Assembly (NCBI GenBank): GCA_020047875.1 | Contig: JAIFNE010000119.1 | Coordinates: 1 to 7,685, forward strand | Source of the DNA: Hydrogenophaga sp. | GTDB taxonomy: Bacteria > Pseudomonadota > Gammaproteobacteria > Burkholderiales > Burkholderiaceae_C | DNA length: 7,685 nt | Direction: 5' to 3' | Shown: positions 6,181 through 7,685 of the stretch, piece by piece | Position numbering within the stretch: position 1 is the stretch's first letter | Layout: each line of letters begins with the position of its first letter | Notes under the pieces: model-generated | What the model was told of the DNA's origin: nothing | Databases searched by the model: none | The model's input: the letters and a program-made list of their open reading frames with translations, nothing else | Translations under genes and position numbers: made by a program

Positions 6181-6447
6181 ATGAACGCCTCACACAGCCG
6201 CCTCAACCCCTTCTTCCTCATGCTTGACCCCGAGGTGGTGATCACCGCCATGGAAAGCAGCACCGCTCTGCGCAGCCTTCGCCAGCACATCTGCCGCCCG
6301 CTGGACAAGCCGCTGATCCCCAAGACCCACACCATCGACCGCATCGCGCTGCGCGAGTACGACGCCCTGATCGACGAAGAAACCTTCATGGACACCGGCG
6401 CCGATGCCTACGTTCAGGCCCAGCCTGCGCTGCAGCACACCCACTGA
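6181..6447 (+). CDS. Small protein of unknown function (88 aa)
   Basis: I do not recognise this protein. It has 88 residues, no signal peptide and no membrane segment, so it is probably cytoplasmic. Residues 9-37 (starting NPFFLMLDPEVV) look helical. The middle has a CRPLDKPLIPK stretch (38-48) and is followed by an acidic segment (DALIDEETFMDTGAD, 61-75). There is one Cys (38) and no metal-binding pattern. It is supported as a gene by the AGGAG site eight bases before ATG 6181, the AT-rich promoter-like region upstream, and GC-rich third codon positions in this frame. It is 181 bases from ybdK and convergent with the ABC permease gene, so it is likely transcribed alone. The opposite-strand frame at 6190-6444 is less likely since it lacks these signals. 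Confidence 0.75.
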   Translation: MNASHSRLNPFFLMLDPEVVITAMESSTALRSLRQHICRPLDKPLIPKTHTIDRIALREYDALIDEETFMDTGADAYVQAQPALQHTH

Positions 6448-6454
6448 ATTTCCC

Positions 6455-6478
6455 GGGGCTGCGAGCGCCCCAGGCTCG
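6455..6478. repeat. Two overlapping hairpins between convergent genes
   Basis: GGGGC (6455-6459) can pair with GCCCC (6467-6471), and CGAGC (6462-6466) can pair with GCTCG (6474-6478). Each stem uses the other's loop, so they exclude one another. They lie in the 48-base gap between the small protein and the ABC permease stops. No T-run follows on either strand, so a terminator role is possible but not shown. Confidence 0.3.
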
Positions 6479-6495
6479 ACAGGCCCCTGGCGCGC

Positions 6496-7320
6496 CTACC
6501 GAGCGAATCTTTTCCGAGTCAGCGCCAGCGCGATCCAGAAAGCGCCCACCGCGTACACCAGCAACACCAGCGCATGCAGCCACGCGCGCTCGGGCCACTG
6601 GTCCATGAACAGCGGGCGCACCAGCTCCACCGCGTTGGTCAGCGGCAGCCAGTCTGAGACGTGGCGCACCACCACCGGCAGCTGCTCCCGCGGGAAGAAA
6701 ACGCCCGAGAGAAACATCATGGGCGTGAGGAACAGGGTGAAGTAGTAGGTGAAAAAGTCGTAGCCTTTGGCCAGCGCGTTGAACACCAGCGCGATGCAGG
6801 CAAAGGTGATGCCCGCACCCAGCAGCACGGGAATGGCCACCAGCAGCTTGGGCGAGTGGCTGATGCCCAGGGCCAGCATCACCAGCATGATGGCGGTGAC
6901 CGAAAACAGCGCCTTGAACGCGGCCCAGAGCATCTCGGCCAGCACCACATCGTCCAGGCTCACCGGCGCGTTCATGATGCCGTCCCAGGTTTTTTGCACG
7001 TGCATGCGCGAGAACGCGGAATACAGCGCCTCGAAACTCGCCGCGTTCATCGCGCTCATGCAGATGCTGCCGCTGGCCAGAAACAGGATGTAGGGCACCG
7101 CCACCATGCCCTGCGGTGTGGCCATGTTCACCTGGCCCACCAGCGCGCCCATGCCGTAGCCAAAGGCCACCAGCCACATGAGCGGCTCGGCGATGTTGCC
7201 CACCAGGCTGGGCACGGCGAGCTTTTTCCACACCAGCAGGTTGCGCAGGAACACCGGCCACCAGCGCCCGGACAGGCGCGGTGCAGACCAGGGCGACGGT
7301 GCGGCGGCGTTGGCTGTCAT
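6496..7320 (-). CDS. ABC-2 type transporter permease, NodJ-like
   Basis: A 274-residue inner-membrane permease that would pair with the ATPase encoded just upstream to export a substrate. It has about six membrane segments, roughly at 38-60, 73-95, 130-151, 157-181, 190-210 and 248-267. The stretch LFLTPMMFLSGVFFPREQLP (196-215), followed by LPLTNAVELVRPL (225-237), is the typical ABC-2/NodJ signature. Related NodIJ proteins of rhizobia export Nod factors, and non-nodulating Burkholderiales carry relatives of unknown substrate; nothing here suggests nodulation. ATG 7320 is preferred because AGGAGG lies seven bases upstream. ATG 7326, which would overlap the ATPase stop as ATGA, leaves only one base to the same site. 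Confidence 0.9.
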   Translation of the reverse strand: MTANAAAPSPWSAPRLSGRWWPVFLRNLLVWKKLAVPSLVGNIAEPLMWLVAFGYGMGALVGQVNMATPQGMVAVPYILFLASGSICMSAMNAASFEALYSAFSRMHVQKTWDGIMNAPVSLDDVVLAEMLWAAFKALFSVTAIMLVMLALGISHSPKLLVAIPVLLGAGITFACIALVFNALAKGYDFFTYYFTLFLTPMMFLSGVFFPREQLPVVVRHVSDWLPLTNAVELVRPLFMDQWPERAWLHALVLLVYAVGAFWIALALTRKRFAR

Positions 7321-7322
7321 GG

Positions 7323-7685
7323 TCATCCCTCCTGGCGAATTTGCCGGCCGGTCAGCTTCAGGAACAGATCCTCCAGGTTGGCTGGCCGGTGCAGGGTGCG
7401 CAGTTGGTGGTGCGCGCCCAGGGCGGCCAGCAGGGGCATGGCCTGCGCGGTGTAGAAAAACACGGTCTCGCCGCTCACCTCCACCCGCGCCGCGAGTGCG
7501 CGCAGCGCCGCGTGTTCCGCGTCGCGGGCCAGGGCCAGCGCGCCGTTGCCATACACCTCCACCACATCGGGTTCCAGGTGTTCGGCAATCAGGGCGCGTG
7601 GCCGGCCCTCGGCGATCTTCCTGCCGTGGTCCAGCACCAGCAGCCGCGAGCACAGGCGCTCGGCCTCGTCCATGAAGTGGGTGGT
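7323..7685 (-). CDS. ABC transporter ATP-binding protein, NodI-like, C-terminal part (partial)
   Basis: The frame is open to the window edge and gives the last 120 residues. It opens with TTHFMDEAERLCSRLLVLDHG, which contains the switch histidine (H-loop, His3 of the visible part) of ABC ATPases, and continues with GRKIAEGRPRALI, the usual end of the nucleotide-binding domain. The remaining roughly 80 residues are the C-terminal extension typical of the NodI/DrrA group and end in LHRPANLEDLFLKLTGRQ. Walker A, Walker B and the LSGGQ signature would lie beyond the edge. The stop codon overlaps or nearly touches the permease start, so the two are one operon and would form one exporter. The substrate cannot be told from the sequence. 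Confidence 0.92.
   Translation of the reverse strand, partial: TTHFMDEAERLCSRLLVLDHGRKIAEGRPRALIAEHLEPDVVEVYGNGALALARDAEHAALRALAARVEVSGETVFFYTAQAMPLLAALGAHHQLRTLHRPANLEDLFLKLTGRQIRQEG
7328..7333 (-). promoter_or_regulatory. Ribosome binding site AGGAGG for the ABC permease
   Basis: A full AGGAGG lies in the last codons of the ATPase gene. It is seven bases from ATG 7320 and one base from ATG 7326, which favours the start at 7320. Confidence 0.75.

Noticed and set aside
4896..6395. Minus-strand 499-codon frame opposite ybdK and the small gene
   Set aside because: It spans two plus-strand genes and an AT-rich promoter-like region, and shows no recognisable domain; YbdK motifs on the plus strand are complete.
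6496..7685. Possible symbiosis (nodulation) exporter, from NodI/NodJ similarity
   Set aside because: No nod-box or other nodulation gene is present, and NodIJ-like exporters occur in many non-symbiotic Burkholderiales; only the general ABC-2 exporter call is supported.

Overview
The window looks like a chromosomal segment of a high-GC betaproteobacterium, most likely a Comamonadaceae-type Burkholderiales. This is inferred from codon use dominated by G/C third positions, from the protein families present, and from the apparent PEP-CTERM-type secreted protein. No rRNA, tRNA, insertion sequence, CRISPR array or phage gene was seen. Genes are densely packed and the longest stretch without a gene is about 180 bases.

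Layout. (1) Bases 1-326, minus: the N-terminal part of a secreted protein, probably PEP-CTERM-like, cut by the window edge. (2) 509-1528, minus: a SrkA/YihE-type stress-response kinase with an intrinsic terminator right behind its stop. (3) 1568-2871, plus: a two-gene unit divergent from srkA, encoding a small two-helix potassium channel (TVGYGD filter) and a SAM-dependent methyltransferase whose TTG start overlaps the channel stop. (4) 2905-3507, minus: a secreted DUF2059 protein, convergent with the methyltransferase. (5) 3640-5999, plus: a Kef-like (CPA2) membrane transporter followed five bases later by a YbdK-type glutamate-cysteine ligase 2 homologue. (6) 6181-6447, plus: an 88-residue protein I do not recognise, with a good ribosome binding site and an AT-rich upstream region carrying two 10-base direct repeats set 20 bases apart. 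(7) 6496-7685, minus: an ABC-2 exporter of the NodI/NodJ-like type, with the permease complete and the ATPase truncated by the window edge.

How the genes relate. The central genes share a loose theme of ion and stress handling: a kinase tied to stress survival in E. coli, a potassium channel, a Kef-like transporter and a relative of glutathione-precursor ligases. Physical linkage supports channel plus methyltransferase, transporter plus ligase, and ATPase plus permease as three co-transcribed pairs. A single pathway joining them is not shown. The points most worth following are the Kef-like transporter that seems to lack the family's ion-binding aspartate, the small protein with its repeat-bearing promoter region, and the very short divergent region between srkA and the channel gene. 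I saw no clear sign of a wholly new defence or mobile system.
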